A DNA stretch of 64,000 bases from Saprospirales bacterium GYS_P2D (GCA_009833045.1 WUUP01000007.1:204382-268381), one strand, 5' to 3'; shown: positions 37,976-47,608, numbered from the stretch's first letter. The notes: a model not told the origin generated them from the sequence alone. Numbers and translations: made by a program.

Positions 37976-39244
37976 ATGTTGTACCTAAACTTAACAGGCA
38001 TGGCATCAGTAAGAGCAATTCTCAGAGATAAGACAAATAAGGAAGGACTTCATCCAGTAGCATTAAGGATAGTCGCTCAGCGGTCTTCTGCTTATATATT
38101 CACAGATTTCTACCTTAAAAAGGATCAATGGAACACTAAAGAAAGAGAGGTTAAAAAGAGCCATGCCAACTCTAAACGGATCAATGCTTATTTGCTCCAT
38201 AAAAGAAGAGAGATTGAGAGTTTCATTATAGATCATAAGCTTGATGAAAAGAAAACAAAGGCTAAGACTATCAAAGACCTCTTTTTGGATAAAAAAGACT
38301 TAGAGGCTAAAGAGGATACCATACAATCAAATAAGTTCTTTCCATTTGCGGAAGAACGTTTGAAAGAACTAAAGAGAATAGGCAAATTCAATCACTATGG
38401 AACGCTGAGATCACAACTTCGCATAATAAAAGAGTATGCAGGTGACGGTTTACTCTTTTCAGATATTGATAAAGTCTTTTTAGACAATTTGAGCGCATGG
38501 TTGAGAAGAGATGGCAATGGTAAGACGAGAAGTAAAAGAACTATTGCTGATTATTTGATCACTATCAAATCATTGTATAATCGAGCTATAGATCATAAAA
38601 TTATTACTAAGGATAATTACCCATTCGGAAGAGGAAAGGTTAGAATTAAACTAACTCAATCTCTTAAGATGCCCTTGAGCAAAGAGGATATTAAAAAACT
38701 TGAAGAGGTGACTCCTGAAACAACATCAGATGGCAGATGGCATGCCAGATGTATTTTTCTGTTTAGTTATTATAACGCTGGCATGAGATTTAGAGATGTT
38801 ATTTGCCTCAAGAAAAATGCTATCATTGATGGGGCTCTACCCTATCGAATGAGCAAGAATGATAAAACCCACTATTTAGAGTTACACGAAAAGGCTTTAG
38901 AGATAGCTGAGTACTACAAGACTAACTTTAGGGAAGGTGATCACCTCTTCCCTCATATGGACGGACGAGTGATAGAAGATGATTTTGATAAAGAAAGAAG
39001 AATAAAGAGTATTAATAGGACTATAAACAATAGGCTGACTGGATTAGCAAAATCTCTTGGAATTGAGAAAAAGATATCAATGCATGTTGCTCGACATACA
39101 TTTGCTAACCATTCAGGAAATAAAATTCCTATTCAATTATTGCAGGTTTTGTATCGTCATTCGTCTATAAATACGACGATTGATTATCAGCGACAGTTCA
39201 TACAAGAGGAGTTGAAACACGCCTTGAATAAGGTTTTGGATTGA
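37976..39244 (+). CDS. int: Tyrosine recombinase (integrase) of the element
   Basis: This 422-residue phage-type integrase has an N-terminal arm-binding region (SVRAILRDKTNKEGLHPVAL) and a SAM-like core-binding domain (about 115-225). The catalytic domain has Arg in YYNAGMRFRDV, HVARHTFANH, the RHSSINTTIDYQR block and the nucleophilic Tyr. This is the class that integrates Bacteroidota genomic islands into tRNA genes, in line with the tRNA-Pro fragment beside it. The stop codon is TGA. Confidence 0.93.
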   Translation: MLYLNLTGMASVRAILRDKTNKEGLHPVALRIVAQRSSAYIFTDFYLKKDQWNTKEREVKKSHANSKRINAYLLHKRREIESFIIDHKLDEKKTKAKTIKDLFLDKKDLEAKEDTIQSNKFFPFAEERLKELKRIGKFNHYGTLRSQLRIIKEYAGDGLLFSDIDKVFLDNLSAWLRRDGNGKTRSKRTIADYLITIKSLYNRAIDHKIITKDNYPFGRGKVRIKLTQSLKMPLSKEDIKKLEEVTPETTSDGRWHARCIFLFSYYNAGMRFRDVICLKKNAIIDGALPYRMSKNDKTHYLELHEKALEIAEYYKTNFREGDHLFPHMDGRVIEDDFDKERRIKSINRTINNRLTGLAKSLGIEKKISMHVARHTFANHSGNKIPIQLLQVLYRHSSINTTIDYQRQFIQEELKHALNKVLD

Positions 39245-39280
39245 ATTATAGTCGATCAGTAAATTATAGGGGATTAATAT

Positions 39281-39556
39281 ATGCAATCATCATTAAATAT
39301 TATCTGTCTTGAATCCGAAGCCTTCTATCAGTTACTTGATGAGGTGCTAAAGAAGGCAATAGCACAAAGTGATACTGAACGCTGGATAGATGATGAAGAG
39401 GCTATGAGTTTATTGAAGATTAAATCGAAGACGACTCTTCAGAAATTCAGAGATGAAGGTAAAATCCGATTCTCACAAATAGCACGTAAATTGATTTTGT
39501 ATGATAGGGAGTCGATACTTGAGTTTATTGAGTCAAAAGCTAAAGACATATTCTAA
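39281..39556 (+). CDS. HTH_17-type DNA-binding (excisionase-like) protein
   Basis: This 91-residue protein has a C-terminal MerR/excisionase-like HTH (WIDDEEAMSLLKIKSKTTLQ, KFRDEGKIRF, YDRESILEFI). Such small proteins follow integrase genes in Bacteroidota mobile elements and are thought to aid excision or regulate transfer. Its stop overlaps the next start (TAATG). Confidence 0.82.
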   Translation: MQSSLNIICLESEAFYQLLDEVLKKAIAQSDTERWIDDEEAMSLLKIKSKTTLQKFRDEGKIRFSQIARKLILYDRESILEFIESKAKDIF

Positions 39557-39801
39557 TGGGAGAGAATTTGGAAGAAATATTAGGAAAGGAAGCAAAAGAA
39601 AAGATGAAAAAGGCTTTTAACAAGGGATTCCAATTTTATTTGGTCAACCCTGAGTTAGCTATTAGCGTTGCAAAAGCTATCCCCCAGCCGTATGATGAGT
39701 ATGGCATGGGATTTACCAGTGGGGTGATTCAGTCAGTTAAAGAGAAAGGGATAGAAATTGATCGAGAAAAGGAGAGCGAGGGGCCAGAGATTACATTATA
39801 G
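39556..39801 (+). CDS. Small hypothetical protein coupled to the HTH gene
   Basis: This 81-residue soluble protein is rich in Glu and Lys (EEILGKEAKEKMKKAFNKGF, ending EIDREKESEGPEITL). No domain is recognised. It overlaps the HTH gene by one base and is followed after 9 nt by the DUF5677 gene, so the three are probably one transcript. Confidence 0.65.
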   Translation: MGENLEEILGKEAKEKMKKAFNKGFQFYLVNPELAISVAKAIPQPYDEYGMGFTSGVIQSVKEKGIEIDREKESEGPEITL

Positions 39802-39810
39802 AAAAGAGAA

Positions 39811-41097
39811 TTGAAAGAATCATACAAAGAGCGTCAGCCACTTCAAAATCAATTTCATAAAGATGTTGAAGAGATTATTTCAACCGAAATAATTCTAAGG
39901 GTTTGTATTTTTCATATACTCAAAAATAAGTATGGCATCCCGATGACTTTCAAACCGGAAACAATACTTAAAGAAAATATTGAACAGCGAAAAATCGAAA
40001 ATGTATTAACTGTAATAAATGATGAACAAATTAATGCTGCAGGATTCTCAAGCAGAAATGAATTTGCAACGGCATTTTCTTCAGATCTCGATAAAGTACT
40101 AAATCAAAATAAAGAAATAGAGGAGTTAATATTAAAGCTTTATAATGAACTAATACCACTATATACTTCAAGGGGTTCTTCTCAAATATTTGATAAAACC
40201 AAAAACCAACGAAAGAAAATCTTAAAACGAGCGAAAAGGGATAAATTCTCATTTCATAAAGATCAAAAACTTGTTTGGGGGGAGGCATTAGACAAGCTTG
40301 AATTACTTATCGATTTTATCAGAGAATCATTTGACTACTATTATCCAGTCATACAAGAGAAAATTCGAAAAGAAGAAGATCTTGTCCTTTTTGTTCTTTC
40401 GAGACTTATGGCTAAGGCTTGTCGAATTTCTCAAGAGATACTTGAATTATTAAGAAATGGATGGCCAGATGAAGCATTTGCTCGATGGAGAGCATTGCAT
40501 GAAACTGTTGTGATTTTAATCTTTCTATCTGATAATAATACTGAAACTTCTGAGAGATATGTTGATCATGAAGTAGTACAAGTTTACAAATTAGAAAGTA
40601 CACAGAGAAGAATCTTTTTGTCAAATGATGAGGAAGTCAATGACGATTTCAGACTTCTTGAAAATGATTATAAAAAGATCATAGAAAAATATGAAAAAGG
40701 TTTTAGCTCGGACTATGGATGGGCAAATAAAGCTTTAGGACTCAAAAGGGCAACTTTTTCTGACATTGAAAAATCCATAAAATTTAATCACTTCAGACAC
40801 TTATATCGTGAATCCAGCAGTTTTGTGCATTCAAATGCAAATAGTCTTTTTTATTCATTAGGAGTGCCTGATAGCTGGGGAGATTTTATTTCTGGTCCAA
40901 GTTGTATGGGAGCTGGAAGACCTGGGCATTCAACCGCACAATCGCTTTGTCAGATTTTCACAATTTTTATTTTATATGATTCCCCAATTCTCGATAGGAT
41001 AGTCTCGGCAGACATTGTCTGGAAATTAAAAGAAGAAACTATTACTTCTTTTCAAAAATGTCATGATAGAATTATTTGGAAAGATGAAGAAGAGTAA
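39811..41097 (+). CDS. DUF5677-like protein
   Basis: This 428-residue protein starts at TTG 39811. The central and C-terminal part resembles DUF5677: MAKACRISQEILELLRNGWP, EAFARWRALHETVVI, RYVDHEVVQ and a late FVHSNANSLFYSLG with the family's His. The N-terminal about 170 residues are unassigned. The family is of unknown function and common on genomic islands. The following HNH-type remnant may have been its partner. Confidence 0.75.
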   Translation: MKESYKERQPLQNQFHKDVEEIISTEIILRVCIFHILKNKYGIPMTFKPETILKENIEQRKIENVLTVINDEQINAAGFSSRNEFATAFSSDLDKVLNQNKEIEELILKLYNELIPLYTSRGSSQIFDKTKNQRKKILKRAKRDKFSFHKDQKLVWGEALDKLELLIDFIRESFDYYYPVIQEKIRKEEDLVLFVLSRLMAKACRISQEILELLRNGWPDEAFARWRALHETVVILIFLSDNNTETSERYVDHEVVQVYKLESTQRRIFLSNDEEVNDDFRLLENDYKKIIEKYEKGFSSDYGWANKALGLKRATFSDIEKSIKFNHFRHLYRESSSFVHSNANSLFYSLGVPDSWGDFISGPSCMGAGRPGHSTAQSLCQIFTIFILYDSPILDRIVSADIVWKLKEETITSFQKCHDRIIWKDEEE

Positions 41098-41399
41098 GAG
41101 AAGCTAATTGTGCGATATGCGGTGAGTTTAAACAGATGACTTTTGAGCATTATCCACCTCAATGTGCTTTCAATGATATACCAGTCTTTAGGCAAGGGTT
41201 TGAGCAATTAACATCTTTGGGAGGACATCAATTCGGTGTTAAACAGAAAAGTCATAAAGGGTTTGGTGGTCACACTTTATGTAAAAGCTGTAATAACAAT
41301 ATAGGAGGCTGGTATTCTAAATCATACTGTTCTTTTGTTGAACAAGCGATGTACATATTATTTGGTTATGGTCCTGAAGATCAGGTCCCGGTAGTGTAA
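41088..41399 (+). pseudogene. Remnant of an HNH/zinc-type endonuclease-like gene
   Basis: The frame encodes NCAICGEFKQMTFEHYPPQ, then KGFGGHTLCKSCNNNIGGWY. These are two CxxC pairs and a His typical of an HNH-like zinc family whose members are usually much longer. No ATG, GTG or TTG precedes NCAICG in the frame after an in-frame TGA (41085-41087). The only ATG (41136) would delete the first CxxC. The frame ends after about 104 codons. It therefore looks truncated at both ends. Confidence 0.6.
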
Positions 41400-41442
41400 C
41401 CGTTAGTATTTGAATACTCAAAGACGAGTATTATTCGGATAG

Positions 41443-41592
41443 TTATTGATCGAAAGCATTTTTTAACCAAACAGCGATACAAGCGGTAAAAATAGTAACA
41501 AGAAGCCCAATAAATATTCTTAGATACATTCTACGGTCTGCTTGTTGGAGCTTAGCCAGAATTTTGTGTGTGGGTTTTAGAAAGGCGTTCAA
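41443..41592 (-). CDS. Possible 49-residue single-pass membrane protein
   Basis: From TTG 41592 to TAA the frame encodes a basic N-terminus (KPTHKILAKLQQADRRM) and one hydrophobic helix (IFIGLLVTIFTACIAVW). It occupies the gap 41400-41733, which otherwise shows nothing. The TTG start and short length make it uncertain. It lies downstream of the 493-residue gene on the same strand. Confidence 0.35.
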   Translation of the reverse strand: MNAFLKPTHKILAKLQQADRRMYLRIFIGLLVTIFTACIAVWLKNAFDQ

Positions 41593-41733
41593 CATTCATA
41601 GGAACTACTGGATACGGTTTTCAAAATAAATATATAGTTGGTTAAGAATTTGTGCCCAATTGAATCTTCTTTTCTTCCACTTATCCGTGATATTCATTCT
41701 TAGACAAGTTGGACATATAATGAGAAATTAGCT

Positions 41734-43215
41734 CTATTCACCCTTCCCTAAATGTATTTGAATTTTCTTCAGATATTTTTGTTTAATTTCTGTCATGATA
41801 TCATCTATTTTCTTCCTCATGTCTAATTTAAGAACAAGTATTTGAGTAGATTCTATACAGTCAAAGTAATCCACACTATTATCTAAAAAGAAAATCGCCT
41901 TCCGAATATTATTATTGAAATCTGCCAAAACCCAGCTCGCCTCGATTAACGCATGTGAAGGAACATTATATGGCATGACTAAGATGTGATATTTAGATAA
42001 TGTGAAGTTTCTATATATAATATCATGGACTCCTATTGTGCTCTTCTGACTAATTGCCTCTTCATCAGTAATCAATGCTGATGTTGCTATATTATATTTT
42101 GATCTAAAAGTAATCGGTGAGTAAAATGATTTAATCAATTCCTCCTCACGAAGCCAACTTAAGATTTCCTCAACAATACTTTGCGTAATATAAAAGCGTT
42201 GAACATTATCCTTTAATAATTCCGACATCGGAGCACTCACATAAGCATCATAACGAAAAGGACGATTTATTCTGTTTTTCAAGTAGAGTAACTGCTTTAA
42301 TTCATTCTTAGAGTATAAGGCCCCTGTGTATGTTCTATTTCTATTTAAGACAACATTTCTAAAGTATTCTTTAATATCCTCGCTCACCTTGTCATATTCA
42401 TCCGTATATAACTCAATTGACCTCGCTTTGAAGTTCATTCGATCAGACATCTTAGTTAGCAATACTGAATTATTATACAAGATCATTCTATCTGTCGGAG
42501 AAATCATAAAACCTTCAATATACTCGGTATCATTATGTGGCTTATTCAAAATAATATAACGTCCATTTTTTTCATTGGACAATTCAATTTGAATGTATTT
42601 ATCCGATAACCTTGGATACCAAGGTCCATCGTATGTCGCACTATGTCCAGTCAGATATGCTTTATCTATGGAAAATTCCAATTGATAATGAGCTAAAGCC
42701 AAAACTTCGACACCATCTTTTCTACTTTCCTTTATGAAATATAAATTCCAACAAGAATTACTAAAATTGTCTTTAGCCAAGAATACACTTTGATATTCCT
42801 TAAAAGTAGTTGGTAACATGAGATCCTCTTCAGCAGTCTCCTGTTTTCTCCTTTTAATTTCAACATGCACCGTAGCGATAATATCCAAATAGTATCTTCT
42901 AAACCGTACCTTCTCTTTCCATTCGAGCGCAGAACAACTGCTACAGGCACTAATTATATTTTTGAGCACACTTGTTGTGACTGTTATTTCTTGAGCCTCG
43001 AGATTTTCTTTCAGAAATTGATTGATCACTATAGCACACTTAGTCGTCTCTTTGGCAGTCTTATGCGTACTAAAGTTTTCATCGTGATACTCTACTATAG
43101 ACTCAATAGCTACAAGCAACAATCCTTTGTTTATATCTCTCCCATAAGTCTTTATATAAGTCCCCTTTGATTGTGAGTTATCAAATTCCCATTTATTTTT
43201 AATTCTGCCACCCAT
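41734..43215 (-). CDS. Unknown 493-residue protein with possible TIR/NDT-like C-terminal domain
   Basis: I do not recognise this family. The N-terminal about 125 residues are helical, the middle (about 145-275) is beta-rich with conserved-looking segments (YLTGHSATYDGPWYP, KYIQIEL, RYIILNKP, EGFMISPTDRMILYN). The C-terminal part (about 325-485) looks like an alpha/beta nucleotide or NAD-type fold. FRYDAYVSAPMS could be its first strand. SKYHILVMPY followed by SHALIEASWVLADF has a Glu placed as in nucleoside deoxyribosyltransferase/TIR-like enzymes. The arrangement sensor plus effector would suit a defence protein, but this is inference. It stands alone among island cargo. Confidence 0.6.
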   Translation of the reverse strand: MGGRIKNKWEFDNSQSKGTYIKTYGRDINKGLLLVAIESIVEYHDENFSTHKTAKETTKCAIVINQFLKENLEAQEITVTTSVLKNIISACSSCSALEWKEKVRFRRYYLDIIATVHVEIKRRKQETAEEDLMLPTTFKEYQSVFLAKDNFSNSCWNLYFIKESRKDGVEVLALAHYQLEFSIDKAYLTGHSATYDGPWYPRLSDKYIQIELSNEKNGRYIILNKPHNDTEYIEGFMISPTDRMILYNNSVLLTKMSDRMNFKARSIELYTDEYDKVSEDIKEYFRNVVLNRNRTYTGALYSKNELKQLLYLKNRINRPFRYDAYVSAPMSELLKDNVQRFYITQSIVEEILSWLREEELIKSFYSPITFRSKYNIATSALITDEEAISQKSTIGVHDIIYRNFTLSKYHILVMPYNVPSHALIEASWVLADFNNNIRKAIFFLDNSVDYFDCIESTQILVLKLDMRKKIDDIMTEIKQKYLKKIQIHLGKGE

Positions 43216-43576
43216 TGTATTACTCCTAAATAATCTTACCTTTGCGCCTCTTTTCTAAGATAAATGGATTCATTCTCTCTCAGAATGAAAATAAATCCTA
43301 ACGCCTATCTCTTAACAATTTCTTAATTTTCTAATTAATTCACTTATTTTTTTAGAGATTTCTTCGGATCTCAGAAGAAATAGTCTTTAATCACCTTTAT
43401 CCGCTTCTTTCCTCCTTAAGTTTTTCTGGTGATTTTTTCCAAGGTCGTAAATATTTTAATGATCTCTAATATGAGCAATCGTCGCAGGTATTCATAGAGT
43501 TGAATGTAAATATGTTTCATACCCATATTAGTAGTCGACTTCTGAAAGCAGAGGTTAGAAAGAAAGAAATAAAAAA

Positions 43577-43785
43577 AGGCCTTCTAAAAATTTAGAAGAC
43601 CTCAATTTTGCTCTTTCTTAGGGTTATCCCCTTCCCAAGTCTGGTTGTGAATACGTGATCTCACAAATCCAAATCACTCCCGACTCTTTGACATTGTGCA
43701 AGACTCCCTAAGTGAGAAGCTGCTGTCCTTGGTTTGCACACCAAAGACAACCTAAGAGCACAAATGTAATGCATTTGTGCTCTTT
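43577..43785 (-). ncRNA. Candidate structured RNA with terminator
   Basis: In the 660-nt gap before the VWA gene, the minus strand has a perfect 12-bp hairpin (43755-43766 with 43772-43783), a 9-bp hairpin with one mismatch (43725-43733 with 43740-43748), a possible long-range closing stem CTTAGG/CCTAAG, and a terminator (43577-43602) followed by seven T. A near-consensus -7 box lies at 43812-43819. No open frame explains this. An origin of transfer is an alternative, since mobilization genes follow. The part 43216-43576 shows nothing. Confidence 0.45.
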
Positions 43786-43875
43786 CCTGCCCCACTTTTA
43801 GTGAGTTATACACAAATATCAAGGGAATGTGGATATCTCCTGTCCAGTCTTTTTTTAAAATTAAATTTTAATAAA

Positions 43876-44742
43876 ATGATTAATTCATTTTCTCGACTCC
43901 TAAGTCGAGCTGGGACCTTTATGTCCACACCTATTAATGATTTCAGAATTGTTATTCTGATTATGGTATTTCTTGGAGTTCTTTTGAGCTTCATTCCACA
44001 GGCAAAAGGATCAACTTCTTTGACCTGTCACACTACTACTGTACCTTGTTTGAAGACATCTTTTGAGTACTCTGATGTTGAATCTTGTAAATCTTATTTG
44101 ATCACCCCTCGCCCCGTTGTCATTAGTCTATTTATAGATCAATCCATGTCTATTACCAACGGACTTGTTGATAAGGTCACGCTCTCTCAAGTGCTTCAGC
44201 TTGTTGATCTGATAGATGCTGCACCTTATGGTAGTCGTTTGACGGTATCTGTTATTGGCGAGAGTACCAAGGAGGTTCTCGTATCCTACTTCAATTACAA
44301 TCTCGACATGCTAACTCCACCTCCGAGAGTACGAGGACAATCGGCAGACGATCGGAGAGCTGCCATCGAACGCTTTCGAATGATGAAATCCAAAGCTGGT
44401 ACACATCAAGTCGATCCCGATCAAGCCCGTTTCTCATTCATTCAACGTGTCAAGCCATTATTGGCATATGATCGTATGCATTACCAAAGTCAAGTCTGTG
44501 AGATACATTCTCTGTCTTCTAAGGTCTTTTCTGAGTCAGAACCAAATGCCAGACGAATCATTCTTGCCGTCACAGATGGTTTAGCCAGTTCAGGTAGCGA
44601 GCGCTGTCCATTCACATTAGATTCTGGTGTGGAGCTTTTTGTAATCAATCGGGCGAAACACAATGGTCACCTAAGTTGGTATAGATCTACAGACTTCACT
44701 TCTATGGGTGCTTTGTTACATCATCTCAATACATCACTATGA
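43876..44742 (+). CDS. Von Willebrand factor A-like membrane protein
   Basis: This protein of about 288 residues has an N-terminal membrane helix (VILIMVFLGVLLSFI) and a VWA-like domain with a MIDAS-type DQSMS motif in VVISLFIDQSMSIT and a second Asp in IILAVTDGLASSG. I chose ATG 43876. The frame reaches back to 43777, but that start lies in a strong hairpin. It overlaps the next gene (ATGA) and heads the mobilization operon, so it may help DNA transfer or assemble a membrane complex. Confidence 0.72.
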   Translation: MINSFSRLLSRAGTFMSTPINDFRIVILIMVFLGVLLSFIPQAKGSTSLTCHTTTVPCLKTSFEYSDVESCKSYLITPRPVVISLFIDQSMSITNGLVDKVTLSQVLQLVDLIDAAPYGSRLTVSVIGESTKEVLVSYFNYNLDMLTPPPRVRGQSADDRRAAIERFRMMKSKAGTHQVDPDQARFSFIQRVKPLLAYDRMHYQSQVCEIHSLSSKVFSESEPNARRIILAVTDGLASSGSERCPFTLDSGVELFVINRAKHNGHLSWYRSTDFTSMGALLHHLNTSL

Positions 44743-45635
44743 AGTGGATTGATTTGTTTAAGTATTTCTATATACGAAAGCTTACAAAAAAAGCTAATGC
44801 GCTTATTTCTTATGGTCAGGAGTACAAGGTGCTCCTGCGCCATAAGGATAAAGCCACTACTCAGCATAAGGAATATTTAGACCATAATCCTGAGCATGCT
44901 GATTACTTATCAGAAAGTGCTAAAATTAAACAGCGGATTTTTCTTTATTTCTTTATAGGCACTGCGCTGTTTGATGCTATATTCTGTACGCACTCATTGA
45001 CTTCTTTGACAGAACAAGTTCATGCACCTAAAGTGATACGCATCCTTTGCTCCACCTTCTTGATTATTTTTTTAGAGTTAGCATTGGGAGTTTTTAAGAT
45101 GCGCAGTGAGAAAGAGCTGCAAGTGATCAATCAAGGTCCTTTGTGGTCGACAGTAGAAGGTAGAAAATACCTTTTCATGCTTATTGCGGCCTTTCTATTC
45201 GTATTTGGTCTTCCTGCAATAAGCACTATCGAAATGTTGAAGGAAATTAACATGATCAATAGTGATATTGCCGATGGATACATCACTCAAGAAGTAGGTG
45301 ATCATGATATCGCTACTGTTAAATTGAAGTACAGTGTGCTGGGTGTATTGTCAGTCATTTTGCATGGCATTTTTATGGTAGCTCCTGAAAAGATCCTTTC
45401 TGGATTAACTTATAGCAAAGCCAATAAAACCATCAAAGAACAGCTCCAGCTCATTGAGGATATCATAGACCAACAACTTGAAGCAGATGGTAAACTGAAC
45501 ATACTCCTCTCTGCGTACCTGATTGAAGAGTATTCTTTTATCAGAAGATTTGGGAAACAAGCATTGCCTATGTATCATTTCCCTGCCCCTATTGGAGACA
45601 TTCTGAATTCTCTGCGCTCGAAAATATATGCCTAA
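44739..45635 (+). CDS. Multi-pass membrane protein in mobilization operon
   Basis: This 298-residue protein has hydrophobic segments near residues 68-86, 98-122, 137-158 and 188-212 and a helical C-terminal cytoplasmic part (EQLQLIEDIIDQQLEADG). The family is not recognised. It overlaps the VWA gene by four bases and the next gene by eight, so it is clearly part of the same unit. Confidence 0.7.
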   Translation: MKWIDLFKYFYIRKLTKKANALISYGQEYKVLLRHKDKATTQHKEYLDHNPEHADYLSESAKIKQRIFLYFFIGTALFDAIFCTHSLTSLTEQVHAPKVIRILCSTFLIIFLELALGVFKMRSEKELQVINQGPLWSTVEGRKYLFMLIAAFLFVFGLPAISTIEMLKEINMINSDIADGYITQEVGDHDIATVKLKYSVLGVLSVILHGIFMVAPEKILSGLTYSKANKTIKEQLQLIEDIIDQQLEADGKLNILLSAYLIEEYSFIRRFGKQALPMYHFPAPIGDILNSLRSKIYA

Positions 45636-46008
45636 CAATATGTATCAGTTGCTTAGAGACATATGGCGATTTATTACAGAGACATATCATTCGCTTCAGG
45701 ATGATATGTCTCTCTTTTTATCACACATATGTGATGCTCATCTTAGTTCATGGCTTACATCTCACGCTTGTTCACGTTTATCATCATTAATTAGTCATCT
45801 TGTACTTTCCATGCTTTTTTTCATAGCCATCGCATGGATGACGAAAGGCATGGCTAATGGTATTAGATGGATATTGGACCTGCTGTTCAACAAATCATTT
45901 GAAGGATTAGCATGGCTCGTGAAGACGATTGTTCGTCGTATTTTCTCATCAATTGCTTTCCTCATTAGCTCATTCTTCCGATCCATTAAAAAATTTCTTT
46001 TCAATTAA
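45628..46008 (+). CDS. Small membrane protein before the coupling protein
   Basis: This 126-residue protein has two or three hydrophobic stretches (LSSLISHLVLSMLFFIAIAW; FSSIAFLISSFF). There is no recognised domain. It overlaps the upstream gene and lies 5 nt before the VirD4-like gene, suggesting an accessory role at the membrane. Confidence 0.65.
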   Translation: MPNNMYQLLRDIWRFITETYHSLQDDMSLFLSHICDAHLSSWLTSHACSRLSSLISHLVLSMLFFIAIAWMTKGMANGIRWILDLLFNKSFEGLAWLVKTIVRRIFSSIAFLISSFFRSIKKFLFN

Positions 46009-46013
46009 TAATA

Positions 46014-47603
46014 ATGAGTACAACCTTGGTCATTATTGCTGGTATAATTCTTTTGGGACTTTTCTTAATTAGTTTTTTCGTGCCACATGAAGATCGAAAG
46101 TCCAAAGCCTTTGGTAGTGCAAAATTTGGTACAGGATTACTAAAAAAAAATCTACATGGTTTTGCACCTGATGGTAAACGAAGAATAAGCCTGCAAGATA
46201 GTTTTAGACACGTCCTCCTCATTGCTGGATCTGGAGGCGGTGGTGGATCAATCGGAGGTAAGACTACTACTTTCATCATTCCTTCTTTGATTTACTTTGC
46301 ATTAGAAAAAAAGAGAAAATTTCAAAGCTCATTGATTATTACAGATATCAAAGGAGAGCTACACCCTTTACTCTCTGGATTTCTGGCCTCTAAAGGATAT
46401 TCGATTTTTGTTCTCGATTTTATATCCATAAACGAATCTGATCAATACAATCCATTTCTGCACATTTCATCAGATCAAGAGTATAAGGATATGGCCTTAT
46501 CACTCTACGATCTAAGTAATAGTGATAAACCCAGTGAAGGCATATGGCGACAAGGAGCAAGTAGCATTATTTACTGGATCATTTCACTCTTAGCCGCTAT
46601 CGATGACGTTTATCTCAATTTTGCTAATCTCCTTCATCTTATTCATCTGATAGAAAATGAAAACTTGATGATTTCACTTATGGATAAATACTTACCCAAT
46701 AGTCCAATCAGAAAACAATATATCTCATTCACTCAGTTGGACGTCAAAATACGATCAAGTCAATTAGCTTCAGCTATTACTGCTTTATCTCCATTTGACA
46801 CATCAGATGTCAAAATACTAACGGCTCAAAACACGATCAATTTTGAAAATCTAAGAAAGAGGAAATCTGCACTCTTTCTAAAAATACCACCAGGCAACTC
46901 ATCGTCTTATTCCGTTCTCACCTTGTTTTACTCTCAGCTGTTTACTTATTGTCTGAAGACACCAATTGAAAAAACCGATTACCCCTTAATGATTTTAGGT
47001 GATGAATTTGGCAATCTAAGCCGTATCGGTAATGATAATTTTTACTCTCAAGTTTTAACACTCATACGCTCTCAAAAAGTCGGAATATCCATGATTATTC
47101 AGAGTATTAGTCAAATAATTACCACTTATGGCTCCCAACAAGCGAAGACTATACTATCAGGTGCGGCTACTGTTATAGCGTACCCAGGTATTCGTGGAGC
47201 AGATAACATAAATTTTATTCAAGGACTATTGGGAAAAAGTACTTACAGTTACTTTGACGATTCCACGGAAAAAGAACAAATAGTCGCTCGATCTCTCATG
47301 ACCGTTTCTGAGATCCGTGAGATGAAAACAGGTGTGGTGATCCCATCATCCGCCAAGCCAAATAAAATCAAACTACATCCAATATATAAGAACAAACGCC
47401 TATTGCGAAAGGCTAAAATATATAGCAAAGACGGTAAGCTGCATCCTAAAATACTACCTCACATACCGACTAACAAGATCAGTGATAGATTAATACCATT
47501 TGTTACTGAGTATTTAGAAAACAATTACGATCTCCAAAACCAAGACACTGAGCGCATGGAGAGCTTTATGGATCGATTAGAAAAACTACTGCCAAAGAAA
47601 TAA
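46014..47603 (+). CDS. VirD4/TraG-like type IV coupling protein
   Basis: This 529-residue ATPase has one N-terminal membrane helix (LVIIAGIILLGLFLISFFV), a Walker A embedded in an unusually Gly-rich loop (AGSGGGGGSIGGKTT), IITDIKGEL, and a Walker B LMILGDEFGNL. The later RSQKVGISMIIQSISQI block is typical of VirD4-type proteins. It should bring relaxase-bound DNA to a type IV secretion channel. No VirB4-like or other channel gene is in the window, so the element may borrow a channel or encode it further right. Confidence 0.88.
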   Translation: MSTTLVIIAGIILLGLFLISFFVPHEDRKSKAFGSAKFGTGLLKKNLHGFAPDGKRRISLQDSFRHVLLIAGSGGGGGSIGGKTTTFIIPSLIYFALEKKRKFQSSLIITDIKGELHPLLSGFLASKGYSIFVLDFISINESDQYNPFLHISSDQEYKDMALSLYDLSNSDKPSEGIWRQGASSIIYWIISLLAAIDDVYLNFANLLHLIHLIENENLMISLMDKYLPNSPIRKQYISFTQLDVKIRSSQLASAITALSPFDTSDVKILTAQNTINFENLRKRKSALFLKIPPGNSSSYSVLTLFYSQLFTYCLKTPIEKTDYPLMILGDEFGNLSRIGNDNFYSQVLTLIRSQKVGISMIIQSISQIITTYGSQQAKTILSGAATVIAYPGIRGADNINFIQGLLGKSTYSYFDDSTEKEQIVARSLMTVSEIREMKTGVVIPSSAKPNKIKLHPIYKNKRLLRKAKIYSKDGKLHPKILPHIPTNKISDRLIPFVTEYLENNYDLQNQDTERMESFMDRLEKLLPKK

Positions 47604-47608
47604 ATATC

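Noticed and set aside
41076-41399. HNH remnant as a UGA-recoded gene starting at TTG 41076
   Set aside because: Only one TGA near the start and a TAG just upstream; truncation explains it as well.
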